Positions 23,329-34,629 of a stretch of DNA of 64,000 nucleotides are shown piece by piece. Origin of the DNA: Halicephalobus mephisto. Taxonomy: Eukaryota > Nematoda > Chromadorea > Rhabditida > Panagrolaimidae. Within the stretch, counting starts at the first letter, position 1; the number at the start of each line of letters is the position of its first letter. The notes beneath the pieces are model-generated. The model had not been told where the DNA came from and did no database searches. It was given only the letters and a program-made list of their open reading frames with translations. The DNA lies in NCBI GenBank assembly GCA_009193035.1, contig SWDT01000171.1, positions 62,001 to 126,000 of the forward strand. Reading direction: 5' to 3'. The position numbers were made by a program, and so were the translations under genes.

Positions 23329-24475
23329 ATGACTGTCGATTCAGTGAAACCAGGCTTCAAACCCACAGAAGTTGCGAAAGTTATTGAACCCTTCGTGGAT
23401 GAAGCCAACTTGTTGATCGTCGATCGGGATCCGGAAGAAGACAAAACGACGTAATTTTCATCTTGCTTAGTTATTTGTAAATAATTATTTTCAGTATCCC
23501 GTCTAGTGAGACTTTATTATCGAAGACAAGAGATAATGTTCAATGTCTTTTCAATAAAATTTGGCAACTAAAACGGACGATTGTCAAAGATGCTGTTTGT
23601 GCAGAATTACCGGAGAAAGAAACGTATCGTTTGCCGCGTGAAAAACCGATTCCACCGGAGAAACAATTGACGAAATGGGAGCAATTTGCTAAAGAAAAAG
23701 GAATCCAGAAAAGAAAGAAGGATAAGAAGGTTTACGATGAAGCTACTGGAGAATGGAAACCGACTTATGGTTATCGTCGTGCTAAAGATGAAACAAAAGA
23801 TTGGTTGATTGAATTGAATGATCAACAAGATCCTAATAAGGACTATTTTGCTGAGAGAGTTCAGAAGAAGAAGGAAAGGATTGCGAAAAATAAGTATCAA
23901 CAGATGAAAAATGAAGCTAGAGCAATGAAAACTAATGGAATGGATGTTGATGGAGGCGACATTCCTATTGGAGTCGGTGGAAGAACGGAACTTGCTTCAA
24001 AAGATCAGCTGACGTATCAAATTCATAAAACAAAAGTTTCAACAGCATCTGCAGGTAAATTTGAACCTACTATGAAGGGAGAAAAGAAGCCTAAGCTTGG
24101 AATTAAGAGAAAGGTAAGGATTTTTTAATTATTGTGAAGTTATTTGGGTGATTTTAGTTTGAACCGAATGAGAACAATATGAAGAACGAGAAGGAAAATC
24201 AATTGAAGATTTTGAGTAACCTGAATGCTAAGAAATCTAAGATTGCTGAGTCTAGAATTGCTGCTAGTGAACAAGCGATTCAGAAGGCAGTTGTTGCTGA
24301 GACTGGAGAGAATTCTGCTGCTCGTCGAGAGAAGAAGAAACCGAAAGGAAGATCTAACAGTGCTATTCATCGTCAACAACATTATCAAGCTAAAAAGAAG
24401 GGCAAGGCACCTCCACCGAAGAGAACTGGGAAGTTTAATAAAGGAGGTAAAGGAAACAAAGGTGGGAAAAAATAA
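23329..24475 (+). CDS. rrbs-1: Ribosome biogenesis regulatory protein RRS1 homologue
   Basis: Exons 23329-23450, 23495-24113, 24158-24475; both introns 44 nt; 352 residues. The N-terminal half holds the RRS1-family core: DNVQCLFNKIWQL, then LPREKPIPPEKQLTKWEQFA, then KRKKDKKVYDEATGEWKPTYGYRRA. The C-terminus is strongly basic (KKKPKGRS and a Gly/Lys tail), as expected for a nucleolar rRNA-binding factor. RRS1 works with RPF2 to bring 5S RNP into the pre-60S particle. The start ATG directly follows a TTTTTAG acceptor, so only the trans-spliced ATG is available. AATAAA lies about 30 nt after the stop. Second gene of a likely operon with Gemin8. Confidence 0.95.
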
Positions 24476-24778
24476 TGCTCTGGAATTTGGAGATGTTGTT
24501 GAGTTTGAATAAAAATTTATTTTTAGAATTTTTGAAAGACTAAAGATTAAGTGAACTAATGAGTTTTTAGTTGGTTGATTTTTTGCAATTTTTCATTTGT
24601 GCACGTTTTTCCTCTATTTTAGAGTTTGTGATTTGGTGTGTAAATTGTCAAAACGGATCATCTCGATTGTTATTGAGTGCGAGTCGGTCTGTTTTGATTA
24701 TTTTTCGGGCGTATAAATCAGTGAATTTTCATTTGATTAGATTTTAATTGGACTAGTGAAAGTTATTCGTTTTCAAAA
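24476..24778 (+). promoter_or_regulatory. Intergenic region, RRS1 3' end and methyltransferase promoter
   Basis: Holds a GAATAAAAA poly(A)-type signal near 24507 and, further on, the upstream region of the methyltransferase gene (GGGCGTATAAATCAG near 24708, a possible TATA element). Nothing else recognised. Confidence 0.45.
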
Positions 24779-26887
24779 ATGTCAGCGGATGATTTAAGAA
24801 AAAAATTAATGGTATGTTTATTATTATTAAAATTTAATTGTTTTTTAAGTTTTTATATTTTAAAAAAAATTGTTGAATTTTATAATTCGAAAATTTTAAA
24901 AATCAAAAATTTCCTTAAAAACATTCTAAAAACTTTAAAAATTAATTTTTTAAAATAAAAACTGAGTTAAATTTGATAAAAATCACCAAGTTTTCCACTT
25001 TTCGACACAAAAAATGGGTAAATGGTAATAGTGTAGCGGTATATTGAAGTTGTTTTAATAGGTCAGATTGTATTTAATATATAGATGTATTAAGTGTAAT
25101 ATAATCTATTATACTTAATATACTGATATATTGAAGTTGTTTTGATAAGTCAGATTGTATTCAATATATAGATGTATGAAGTGTAATATAATCTATTATA
25201 CTTAATCTATTGATATATTGAATACAATCTATCTGATTTACCAGAACAATTTCAATATATCGGTAAATTAAGTACGATACCAAAGTGTTATGTTGACTAC
25301 ACTGGTACGTAAAATATAATAAATCTGATATATCAAAACCTTTTTAATGTATCATTTTTGTGTACTTGACTGAAATTCAAATTTTAAAAAATATAAATTA
25401 TTATAATTTAAAAAATTACGTTTTTAGAATGCGGCAATTCAGGGGAACTTGGCTCTTGGTATTGCCTTGGCTGATCGGTTGGACATTTTTAAAGCGATTA
25501 TTGCTTCTGGATCTGAAGAATCTCCGGGAAGTTTTACTGCAATTGCCGATGCAGCTGGATTGAAACCAAGGTACACAAAGGAGTTGCTGGGTGTTCTTGC
25601 CTGTGGGGACGTGGTTGAAGTGACACCAGACGGAGAGCATTTCTATCTTCCCAAGGCCAGTCATGAAGTATTTTTGTCTTCAGAAAAAGATAAATCTATG
25701 TCTTTATGCACGTTTATCGCACTTCATGCAAAAGTTTTCGACAATATTTCTGATGTTTTCAAAAAAGACGGACCTTTGGGAATGGATTATTCCAATTATG
25801 GAGATTTTTACAACGTCATGGACGAATTTTCCATCGCACTTCACAAAAAACATCTTGTTCCTGATCTGATTCCGATGACTGGGATGAAGGAGAAGCTAGA
25901 AAACGGAATCGAATTCTTGGATGTCGGCTGCGGAAGTGGATTCCATATTTGTGAACTCGGTAAGTAAATTAATTTTCATATATCAAATTTTAATTATAAA
26001 AATCATAATTCTCATATATCAAATTTTAATTATAAAAATCATAATTTTCATATATCAAATTTTAATTATAAAAATCATAATTTTCATATATCAAATTTTA
26101 ATTAAAAATATTATAATTTAAAATTCATTAATAATAGCAAATTTTTAGTATTTTTTAATTTCGAAATAAAACTAAAAAAAATCAATTTTTAGAAAATTAG
26201 TTTATTATTTCCTAAAAATTGCAAAAATATTTTTAAAAGTAATTTTATAACAATTTTAAATTTAGATTTTACTTTTAATTTAATTTTTATTTTTAATTTA
26301 AACTTTATTTTTATTTTTATTCTTTAATTTCAAATTTAACCTTGTTTTATTTTTAATTTTTACAATAATATTATTTAGCGACTCATTTCCCGAAAACGAA
26401 ATTTACTGGTGTGGACATAACTCCGTCGGCCATTGCCCATTCTGAAGCAAGACGAAAGGAACTTGATCTTCAAAACGTGAATTTCCTCGAAAAAAACGCC
26501 AAAGCTTTGGATGAAAATTGGACAAACAAATTTGATATGATTACAATTTTTGATGCTTGTCATGATCAATGTCGTCCAGATCTTGCAATCAAGGAAATTC
26601 ATCGAGTTCTCAAACCAGGCGGAATTTTTGCAATGATAGAAATTGACGGAACTTCTAGCATTTATGAAGACAAAAAAATGTTCGGAAATACAGCTTGTGC
26701 TTTTTATAACGCTTCTGTTTTTCATTGTCTTGCTGTTGGAAGTAACAGTCCTGATGCCTTAGGGATGGGAACCATGATGGGAACGAAGAAAGGATCAAAG
26801 TTGTTGACTGATGCCGGATTTGCTGAAGTCAAAGTCGAAAAAATCCCGTTCTTCGCTTTCAACGTCCTCTATTTGGGAAAGAAGTAA
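24779..26887 (+). CDS. SAM-dependent methyltransferase (Rv2258c-like nematode family)
   Basis: Exons 24779-24811, 25428-25959, 26379-26887; 357 residues. After a short first exon, the N-terminal part (about 12-150) is a winged-helix-like region (DRLDIFKAI…YTKELLGVLACGDVVE). The methyltransferase fold follows: motif I LDVGCGSGFH (about 180), motif II-like TGVDITPSAI, the DACHD strand end and VLKPGGIFAMIEI. This N-terminal helix-turn-helix plus class I methyltransferase layout is typical of a nematode family related to bacterial Rv2258c-like enzymes. The substrate is unknown. Intron 1 (616 nt) contains a palindromic repeat element, and intron 2 (419 nt) a 35-bp tandem repeat. It probably has its own promoter, since the 303 bp gap to RRS1 is longer than an operon spacer. 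Confidence 0.9.
25004..25368. mobile_element. TIR element with internal satellite units, copy 1
   Basis: Ends ACACAAAAAATGGGTAAA and, at the right, CATTTTTGTGTA form short inverted termini. The interior holds units of GATATATTGAATACAATC / ATTAAGTATAATATAATC in both orientations. Related copies lie at 49597-49755 and 58668-59225. It sits in intron 1 of the methyltransferase gene. Confidence 0.6.
25972..26110. repeat. 35-bp tandem repeat, four copies, intronic
   Basis: TCATATATCAAATTTTAATT followed by ATAAAAATCATAA, four nearly identical units, in intron 2 of the methyltransferase gene directly after the donor site. Confidence 0.85.
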
Positions 26888-26989
26888 AATAACTAGAGTA
26901 ATTTATAAAAGTTGAAGAATTTATAAGTTTTAATAAAATAAAATAATTATTTTTTAAATACTGGATTCTGCACTTAGTATTACAAAATT

Positions 26990-27475
26990 TGGTCATTAAA
27001 GTTCGAAATCAAAGTTGACGGTTAGAGTTCGAAGTCGAATTTTTATAATAAACTTTAACTATCAATTTCGAAGTTAATCCTCAGAGTTCAAAGTTAATTT
27101 TAATCATCAAAATTCGAAATCGAAATTAAGAGTTATAGTTAATCATTAAAGTTCGAAATCGAAGTTAACGGCTAGAGTTCGAAGTTGAAGTTGACAGTTA
27201 AAGTTAATCATCAAAATTTGAAGTCCAAATTGACAGTTATAGTTAATCATTAAAGTTTGAAATCGAAGTTAATGGCTAGAGTTCAAAGTTAAAATTGATA
27301 GTTAAAATTAATAATAAAAATTCGAAGTTAATCCTCAGAGTTCAAAGTTATAGTTAATCATCAAAATTCGAAGTCGAAGTTGACAGTCAAACTTTGAAAA
27401 TCAAGTTCGAAGTCAAAGTTGGAAGTTAAAGTTAAAGTTAATCATCAAAATTCAGTGTTAAAGTTTGAATTTTCT
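26990..27475. repeat. Degenerate tandem array of AAGTTCGAAGTC-type words
   Basis: Short AAGTTCGAAATCGAAGTTGA-like words repeat on a scale of about 50-60 and 120 bp (TTAATCATTAAAGTTCGAAA at about 27124 and 27236). No coding role seen. Confidence 0.65.
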
Positions 27476-28097
27476 GTGCAAAAATATGATTTGCAACTTA
27501 TGTTTTGATTCGGAATATCCAGATGCCAAGTTTTATCAACTTACGTAAGATTTTTGAAATAGAAAAAAGTATAAAAGTTGTCCTAATGCGAAAAGTCCGA
27601 ATTTCGACCTGAAGCTCTGTCAACTTTCATAATTTGGAACATTATTTTTTTTCAGAAATTCAAGAATATTTTACATAAATTTTGGATCTTGTATGAAACC
27701 TTGATACAAAAATGACTATTTTCAGATTTGGATAAAAGTATCTAAAGTAAGAAAATCAAATTCAAAGTTAAAATTTAAAATTTTTTTTAAAAATAATTTT
27801 CAAAGTTTTTACTGAAGAGATATACGAAATTTCGAAGGTTAAATGTCTTTTAAAAAAACTAAATAGATTAAATTTCATTTAGAAAATTTAAGAAATTTCG
27901 TGAATCAGAATTCTGGAAATTAAATCTCAATTCTAACTAAGCATTTGAAACTTAACGGCTCGGTTACTGTATTTTAGAAATTTCTTGTTTAAATAAAATA
28001 ATACTTTTTTATTCCAAAATTCGAGAGAATTCAAAGTTACGCAGAATGGCTCTCAAGTTATTACTACTTCAAATTCAGATGAACAAGTTCTGCAAAA

Positions 28098-28264
28098 TTA
28101 CAAAAAGCGTAACTTTTGGCACAGTAACAAATCCAAATCGTCACTATTAAGTTACACTTTCCGTCACAAATGTCGGATATTCATAAAAAATGTGACGATT
28201 GTGTTTTATTTTTGCTACAATTCGCAATTATTACGAAACCAAAAGTTACGTTTTTTGTGTGTAG
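28098..28264. mobile_element. MITE copy d
   Basis: TACAAAAAGCGTAACTTTTGG at the left and its complement AAAAGTTACGTTTTTTGTGT at the right. Interior words are shared with copies a, b and f. About 350 bp upstream of the TATA box of the next gene. Confidence 0.75.
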
Positions 28265-28579
28265 AGCAAACAGTAATCTTGATACTTCATTACCAAAGTT
28301 GATTCTACCTATTCTTACTGATATTCCCCTTGTTTCTTAATAACTGTTCTGCAAGCTTTTATTCGTACAATTTATCAATGACGTTGGTTGTAATTTTCGC
28401 AACAGTATGATTTCATAAAAAAGCTGTTTTGAAAAACAGTGGTCATTGGTTTGGATTAGGAGCTGTTCGATGATCATCCGTAGATTAGTTTCTGCAACAT
28501 GGCATTGTCCCCAGATTAGAGGAATACATTGATCACATCTGCAGCGGTGTTGTTTTTCTGTTCATCTCCCCCACGACGC

Positions 28580-28587
28580 TATATAAG
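28580..28587 (+). promoter_or_regulatory. TATA box (TATATAAG)
   Basis: Lies 40 bp before the ATG of the following gene. Spacing implies a very short 5' UTR and no trans-splice acceptor before the ATG. Confidence 0.7.
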
Positions 28588-28619
28588 GCGTGCTCACGGC
28601 AACCGAATCAGAATCCAAA

Positions 28620-29165
28620 ATGTTCCCTAAATTTCTCCTTCTCGTCTGCTTCTTCGGAGCCTCCTCTGCTCTCAGCCTCGGTGTCAACATCGGAGTGTCT
28701 CTCGATGTACAGGAGTTGCAATTCATCAAGGACCTCCTCGAAATCGTCCTCCCAGTTGACTACCTCAACCAAGTCAAGGAAATCCCCGCCGAACTCAAGG
28801 AGAAACTGGAATCAGCTCCCATTGCGGCCATTCTCGAGGAACTCAACGAAACCAATTCCGACATCGTCGAACTCCTGGAGGAAACGAAGGACAAACTGAT
28901 CGCGAAACTCGAAGAAATCAAAAGCGATCTAGCCTCCAAGATCGCCGAGATCCTCGAGAAGACCGACGAGACGTTGGATGAGATCGAAAGCGAACTGAAG
29001 AATCTTCTGGAGGAAATCAAGAGCCAAGGAGAGGAAGGGTTGGAGACTATCAAAGAGCTGATTGACTTCCTCGAAGACGTTCTCAAGTCCCTGATCGATG
29101 GCCTCAAGATCGGTCTCCACATTGAGGTTTCCATTCTCGGACTGGATGCTTCTGTCAGCCTCTAA
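28620..29165 (+). CDS. Secreted amphipathic-helix protein, family not recognised
   Basis: Single exon, 181 residues from ATG 28620. The start is set by the TATA box and signal peptide; an upstream ATG is not in frame. Residues 1-19 (FLLLVCFFGASSALS) are a clear signal peptide. The mature chain is almost wholly acidic/lysine amphipathic helix (ELKEKLES, KLEEIKSDLASKIAEILEK, ELKNLLEEIKSQ). It is bracketed by two short beta-prone, alternating segments, GVNIGVSLDV after the signal and GLHIEVSILG…ASVSL at the end. No Cys follow the signal. Codon use is strongly biased (CTC, ATC, AAG, GAG) and GC is high, unlike its surroundings, which fits high expression. AATAAA follows the stop by about 30 nt. 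A lipid-binding or structural role is a guess. Confidence 0.8.
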   Translation: MFPKFLLLVCFFGASSALSLGVNIGVSLDVQELQFIKDLLEIVLPVDYLNQVKEIPAELKEKLESAPIAAILEELNETNSDIVELLEETKDKLIAKLEEIKSDLASKIAEILEKTDETLDEIESELKNLLEEIKSQGEEGLETIKELIDFLEDVLKSLIDGLKIGLHIEVSILGLDASVSL

Positions 29166-29219
29166 TCTTGAATTGTTTCGTAAATTGATTCTGTAATAAA
29201 CTAATCATCCAAATCTACT

Positions 29220-29754
29220 TTTTAACAGCCGATAGGTGGACTTGAAGGTTTGGAAATTCGTAAAAATGATTAATTTAAAAGAAGAATTTTTGAGTTAAAT
29301 AAAGTTTTTTAATAGATCAAAGTGAAAATTATCAGTTTTTGGAAATTTTGAAATTTCTGCTTTTCCAAGACTCGAGTTTCTTGAGGTATTTTCCTTATCG
29401 ATTTTTCGTTGCATGATAATGAATTGCTGTGACGAGTACTAAGACTCTCATCTTAATGTCTTTGAAGTTTTAGCTACAATGTTTTTTCATTTATAAAATA
29501 AATGAATTTAGTTTTGAAATATACGGTAAAATGATTTGAAAATGGATGAGTCAAAAAAGTCGGCTTATCAAAGGATATTAATATTTTGAAATGACTATCA
29601 CTTAAGATGCTATGGAATTCTTATTTCGAAATTTCCAGCAGATTGCGAATATGATTGTTATCAAAGGGTGTGGTTGAATTACTCTTCATTATTTATTCTC
29701 GTTTGTTAACCTTAATTATTAAAACGTTATTTTGAAATATTTTGTTTCGTGAAA
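29220..29754. other. Intergenic, no feature recognised
   Basis: AT-rich spacer upstream of the next gene. No TATA box or trans-splice acceptor is convincing. Confidence 0.5.
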
Positions 29755-31755
29755 ATGCCCGCTTTGTTCAATCGTGAATGCAAATCCGGATGGGGATATA
29801 ATTCCTCGTCGGATCAGCTGATCGTTGCCAAAGGACATCCATTTGATTGTGAATTAAATGTGGTGAATTCTTCGAAATTTGAATTGCCCTCTGTTATAAC
29901 ATGCCGTGATCCGCCTAGATTTGTGAGTTTGAAAATGTTACCAACAAGAAAATAAACATTTCAGAATTTGGCAAAATTAATTGACTTCAGATGCAGAAAA
30001 TATCTCGATTTCTGTATTCTGTTTGACGATCATGAATATTGGGTGGTTAATTGGCATGCAACAAGAAAATGTGAAACAAAAAACCCATTTTCTCAATATC
30101 CACTAAATTGTAATTATTATATTTTTAAAGTCGATTATGGCGTCGATTTGAGGATAATTTTCCGAAAACAAGGTCTTCCGAATGATTTAACAGAGGTTGG
30201 TGGTTAGTATTGACTCAGATTTTACTTTGATTTATAGATTCAAGAATTATTGAATTCCAAAAGCCTCAGTGATGCTCAAAAAAGGATCTCTTGTAAGGTG
30301 TTGATCAACTTCGATGAAGTACAAGAAATGACTCTGGAAGAAATGATCCAATATACGAAACATGTAAGAAATGACAAAAATCCTCCATATGATATTCCTA
30401 TTTATTTCGGTTGTCGTCCTTTGAATAATACCGTCTCCAAGCAAACCTCCACCAGTAACTCCGAAAACTTCAAGCACTTCCTTCATCTCCTCTATTATGT
30501 CTTCAGAAAAATTGAAAAAATATTTGAGAAAACAGGATCTTTACAAATTCTGGATATCTTGTATCCAAAGACAGAATTATCTTCCTTTCAAGAGCTCAAA
30601 AATGCCTACAAATCAGTGGATAAATCCGACTTTTTAGAAATGTACCCGGTAGTAAAGCACTTGTTTTACCACTATCTGCAGTACATCAAGAATTCACACA
30701 ACATAAATGCTACTATTACTGAAGAAGATGATCTTCTGAAAGTTATAGATGAACTAAAAAAGTGCCTTCAGGACCTGAATAACTGGAAGCCAATACCCGC
30801 TGTTGTGTGTCCGGGATATGAATATATTGTTCAGCAACTTTATCGAACCGAAAAGTTCAAAAATCGGCCTGTTGCGAAAAGTTGCAAAATTAATCGGCCG
30901 TTTATCATTGTAAATAATGAAAACAGTTTTTTTGGTTTCATCAAAATGAAAGAAGCCACAGCTACTGAAATTCCAGAAGATGCACATCTTCTTGAAACTG
31001 AATGTCCTAAAGATTGCACTTCTGAATCTCAAAAGTGGATCTGCACAGAATGCGGGGATTTTATTTCGAATAAAAATCTACTTCTTTACTGTTCTTGTGG
31101 GTTCAGAAAAATCCGGGACAAATTATTCATTTGCACACATGAAAGCCATCGTACATGGGACATAGAGAAAGCTCCAGTGCTTATCACTCCTGGTGGATAC
31201 GACCACGTTCTTCAGAAGCTTCGTCAGTTAAGAAAGTATGCCACAATACATGTAATCGAAAATGTTGAAGCACATGAACCTTTTATTAGAGAACCCAGCG
31301 GCGAAGAGCATTTATTTGGGTTCATCGACATGACAGAAGCCGACCCTGGAGAAACACCGAAACATCTTTCTTTTTTTGAAATGGAATGTCCTCAAGAATG
31401 CACCAAAGACCTCAGGAAATGGATCTGCACAACATGCGGGGATTTTGTATCTCGTAACGATTTATTTTTATACTGCTCTTGCGGATCAAAGAAATACAGA
31501 GAAAAATTCTTTTCATGTCATCATCCCAGTTGTCAAAACGAATTTAAGAAAAAAACCAATTTACTACATAATCAACTTTCCAAAATTTCTATAAAACAAG
31601 CCAATCATGATCCGAAAATCTCTGAGGCTATTAACATTCTCTTGACTTCTACTAACAAAGATGCAATTATCAGGACTATCAGAGGATTAGAAGGACCTTT
31701 TGATGGCGACACACAACATATTATTGATCAAATCGTGAATCATTCTCACTCCTAA
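29755..31755 (+). CDS. Cys-rich protein with two tandem putative zinc modules
   Basis: Exons 29755-29922, 29965-30195, 30238-31755; introns 42 nt each; 638 residues. No signal peptide or membrane segment. The C-terminal half contains two copies of a module of about 125 residues. Each ends in ECP-x2-CT-x5-(R/K)KWICT-x-CGDF, then LYCSCG and a C-x-H-type end. That gives seven or eight Cys/His per module, suitable for zinc binding. The preceding part of each module also repeats (GFI-(K/D)-M-x-EA). The N-terminal part has several Cys but no recognised domain. I infer by neighbourhood and style a link to the P-loop protein at 37027-39456, because Cys-rich modules accompany AIG1-like GTPases in other eukaryotes, but this is not shown by the sequence. 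Confidence 0.75.
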
Positions 31756-31925
31756 TTCACATCAATACAATTTTTCTTTTTTTTATCACTTAATTTCTTC
31801 AGATATTAAAAAAATATTTTTTTCATCATTTTGATCTTGGAGAAAAAATATAAAATTCAAAATTCGCTTATACCTATATCGTATATAAACTTAGAAATTT
31901 TCAAACCTTGAAGTCCACCTCTCGG

Positions 31926-32250
31926 TTGTAGTAAAAATGATGGAAGTAAAATATGTAGTACGAGGGGATGTCGATGGAGTGACATCTTGGGAGCTCCTTG
32001 ATTGGGCAGAAGATTGTTGGTTCCTACTATTAGCAATTCAAGCCTGTTTATATTAACATAAGCATAGAACAAAGAGAGGAAAGGTCCTCGTTTGACCGAA
32101 GTCAAACTCGGATCAAGTTAGAGTTGGATTTTCTCAAAGACTGACTCTCTAACACTTTAGTCTCACCTCCCAGGCGTCGGCTGACTGGGCGGAACTTTGG
32201 GCATTCTGTCTAGACCGTTTCCGGTTTAACCCCGATCTTTATGCCTACAT
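31926..32250 (+). repeat. Dispersed 320-bp repeat, copy 1
   Basis: Nearly identical to 54467-54786 in the same orientation. The shared core runs from GATGTCGATGGAGTGACATC to AACCCCGATCTTTATGCCTA. No terminal inverted repeats and no open frame. A hairpin is possible between GTTAGAG (about 32119) and CTCTAAC (about 32148). May be a SINE-like element or a non-coding RNA gene. Confidence 0.75.
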
Positions 32251-32985
32251 TTTCATTCTTTTTATCTACTCACGGTGAATTTCACCTTTTGTTTTAGAAA
32301 ATGAATTGAAACTTCTATAAACACTTTATTATTAGTAGATATAAAAAAGCAACCACATTTCCTCAAGATTATTTGATATGTTGATTGGTACTTAATCTGA
32401 AGAAGTAAAGATTTTATCTTTGACATACCAAGACCCAATTATAAGATTTACAATGTTGTGTAGATTTTGCAATTCTTAATTGAATAATATATGATATTCC
32501 GAGATTTAGTTAATTTTAACATATAACGTATCGAACCAAAAAATACTCATAACTTAATTTATAAGAGATTTAAGAATGTATTGCTATATCTACTATGATA
32601 GGAAATTTGTTTATTATCTTATGGTGTAGGAGCTATTTAATTTCACTAGCCATGAGTTAAGTTATAGTATTTTGATTATCCAATAGAAACGATATTAGGG
32701 GGTCATAATGCAACCTGTTACATCCTCATTTACGAACAGCTGAGAAATATTGTGTACACAGTATTTGATAAATACTTGCATCACTATTGTGACAACCGCA
32801 TTAATATCATATCAAATCTCTTATAAATGAAATTATGATTGCTTTTCGGACCCAATGCCAAGCTAATTTCCAGTTTACTGTTTTATATATCAAACCTAAC
32901 TGAATTCTGATGTCTTATATACTATGTGATTTAAAATTTCAAAATCTACAAAACGCTACAAATCGTACAATCAGGCCTCCGTATG
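32251..32985. other. Intergenic; left part matches the flank of a pseudogene
   Basis: 32255-32400 is alignable with 43950-44080, which lies just downstream of the decayed chemoreceptor copy (shared words TATAAAAAAG-AACCAC and TTTGATATGTTGA). The remaining 600 bp hold no gene that I can see. Confidence 0.5.
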
Positions 32986-34156
32986 TTACTTAATGGTTAC
33001 TCTAGCTGGAATAGAGAACACTATTGGTAATTTCGATTGAATGCCAAAAAGCAACTGTTTCAACTTATCTTTATAAGCAGGAACGAAAAAGAGGATGATG
33101 ATGGCATTTCCTACAGGGATCCAGGAATACAGAATCCCACAGATGAAGCTCTCAAACACAAAGTCCCAATCAGTGATGACACCGGTGATGTGGAAACTTA
33201 CTGGAAGAAAAGTAGAAAACATTGGGATTATTGCTTGAGCCAGCATTATCCGGTTCAGGTCTTTTTGAACTCTTTTGGAAGCAGCAGGTAAAGAGTGTCG
33301 ATTGAACTTAAGATATTTCATAATCTTGATATTACAGATAATAATGATGCTATAGGGAATGAAAATTGCTAGAATGCCACTGAATATAGAGATCAGCATG
33401 CCAAATGATCCCTGAAAAACTTAACAAATAAAGAAAAGTTGATTTGGAAAAGTAAATGAGATTTCATTCTCTTTCAGAAATTACAAAGATAACTTTACAA
33501 GAAGAAGCTTTTACATGATCCTAGAGAGAAATCATGTTCATTTGATTTTCCTTTTAACTTCATATCTTTTAGACAAGTTACTTTCTACAAAAACTTACAG
33601 CAAGACAGACAGAAGCAGTCTTGACCTTGCCTTCATCGTCAGCCATCAGCCATGCAAGATTCTCATCTCCCAAGTGCGTGAAGTTCTGGTTATCGAGATA
33701 GTGAAACTTCCAAATAGTCATTCCAAAGATAGAAGCACCGAAAAGTGCTGTGGTCAACGAAATAACATAGAACCTCTTTGAGATTTTCGCATTCAAACAT
33801 AATGTTCGGTATCTGAATATGTAGGATACAGGCATAGAATAAACAGAGAAGAACATAGATGTCATCCACAAGATGATACCCAGCATTTCTATCCAACCTC
33901 CAATGTCCCGCAACAAGCCGTTGCTGAGAAAATATACATTTTTTTGGTGTATAACAATTATCGGCTTCACGATGAAGCTTATGATGATTTGAGTCAAATC
34001 GATAAAACAACATTGTATGAGAAGGATGTTATACTTCTGCATCGACATGATCTTTATCCTATGAATGAGAGCTAGTAATAAGAGGTTTAAGAAGAGTCCT
34101 AAACAGCAGATGAGATCTTCGCCGATGGAATGAAAAGTCCTCCAATAAGCCATCAT
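32986..34156 (-). CDS. Seven-transmembrane chemoreceptor (Srd/Str type)
   Basis: Exons 34156-33599 and 33411-32986, intron 187 nt, 327 residues. Several hydrophobic segments fit a 7TM protein: LICCLGLFLNLLLLALI, ILLIQCCFIDLTQIIISFIV, LGIILWMTSMFFSVYS, FYVISLTTALFGASIF, IFSGILAIFIPYSIIII, IIPMFSTFLPVSF and a final FICGILYSWIPVGNAIIILF followed by YKDKL. The N…LLLxLI first helix, FRYRTLC after helix 3 and the short C-tail are those of nematode serpentine receptors. Length fits class Srd best, but class is inferred. A TTTCCAG acceptor lies 15 nt before the chosen ATG, consistent with trans-splicing. A decayed relative lies at 44121-44545. Confidence 0.85.
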
Positions 34157-34299
34157 GAAGTAAAGAATTGCTGGAAATAAAGTGGACAATTATATAATAA
34201 GATAAGTGTATCAATAAACCTCTTACGAATGCTACTGTTTATAATATATGGTTTAACGTTAGAGCGTACTAAAGAGTTATCTGAACCCTTAAGAAATGT

Positions 34300-34418
34300 C
34301 GGGGATCATCTAATTAGCACTATCTGAGAATAAAGTCAAATAATATTCAATAGTTGTTCGATTACAAAACCTTATAAAAATGAATTCTATATTTGCCTCA
34401 AATTTGGGTAGTTAAAGC
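34300..34418 (-). ncRNA. Spliced-leader-RNA-like sequence A (degenerate)
   Basis: Minus-strand 34418-34397 reads GCTTTAACTACCCAAA and then TTTGAG, 19 of 22 bases as in the SL1 leader. It is followed by GCAAAT instead of the usual GTAAAC donor. No convincing Sm site follows. It is paired head-to-head with sequence B, 211 bp away. Confidence 0.3.
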
Positions 34419-34629
34419 AGAAAGAACAAGAAAGAAAAGAGAACAGAATGAAACAATGCGGCAAATGAAGATAAAACAGATATTCTCTCTTGGAGATAAT
34501 TAGTCAAAGCAACCATTTCATTCTTCTCTTTACACTTTCACGTTTCCTATCTTGTAGTATTTATTAATTACAATTCACCTAATCAAAGTCATTCATTTTC
34601 CGCATGATTAAGAATCAGAATATGATTTC

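Noticed and set aside
28760..29134. Minus-strand frame rich in Ser/Leu
   Set aside because: Antisense to the codon-biased secreted-protein gene, a common artefact of strong codon bias.
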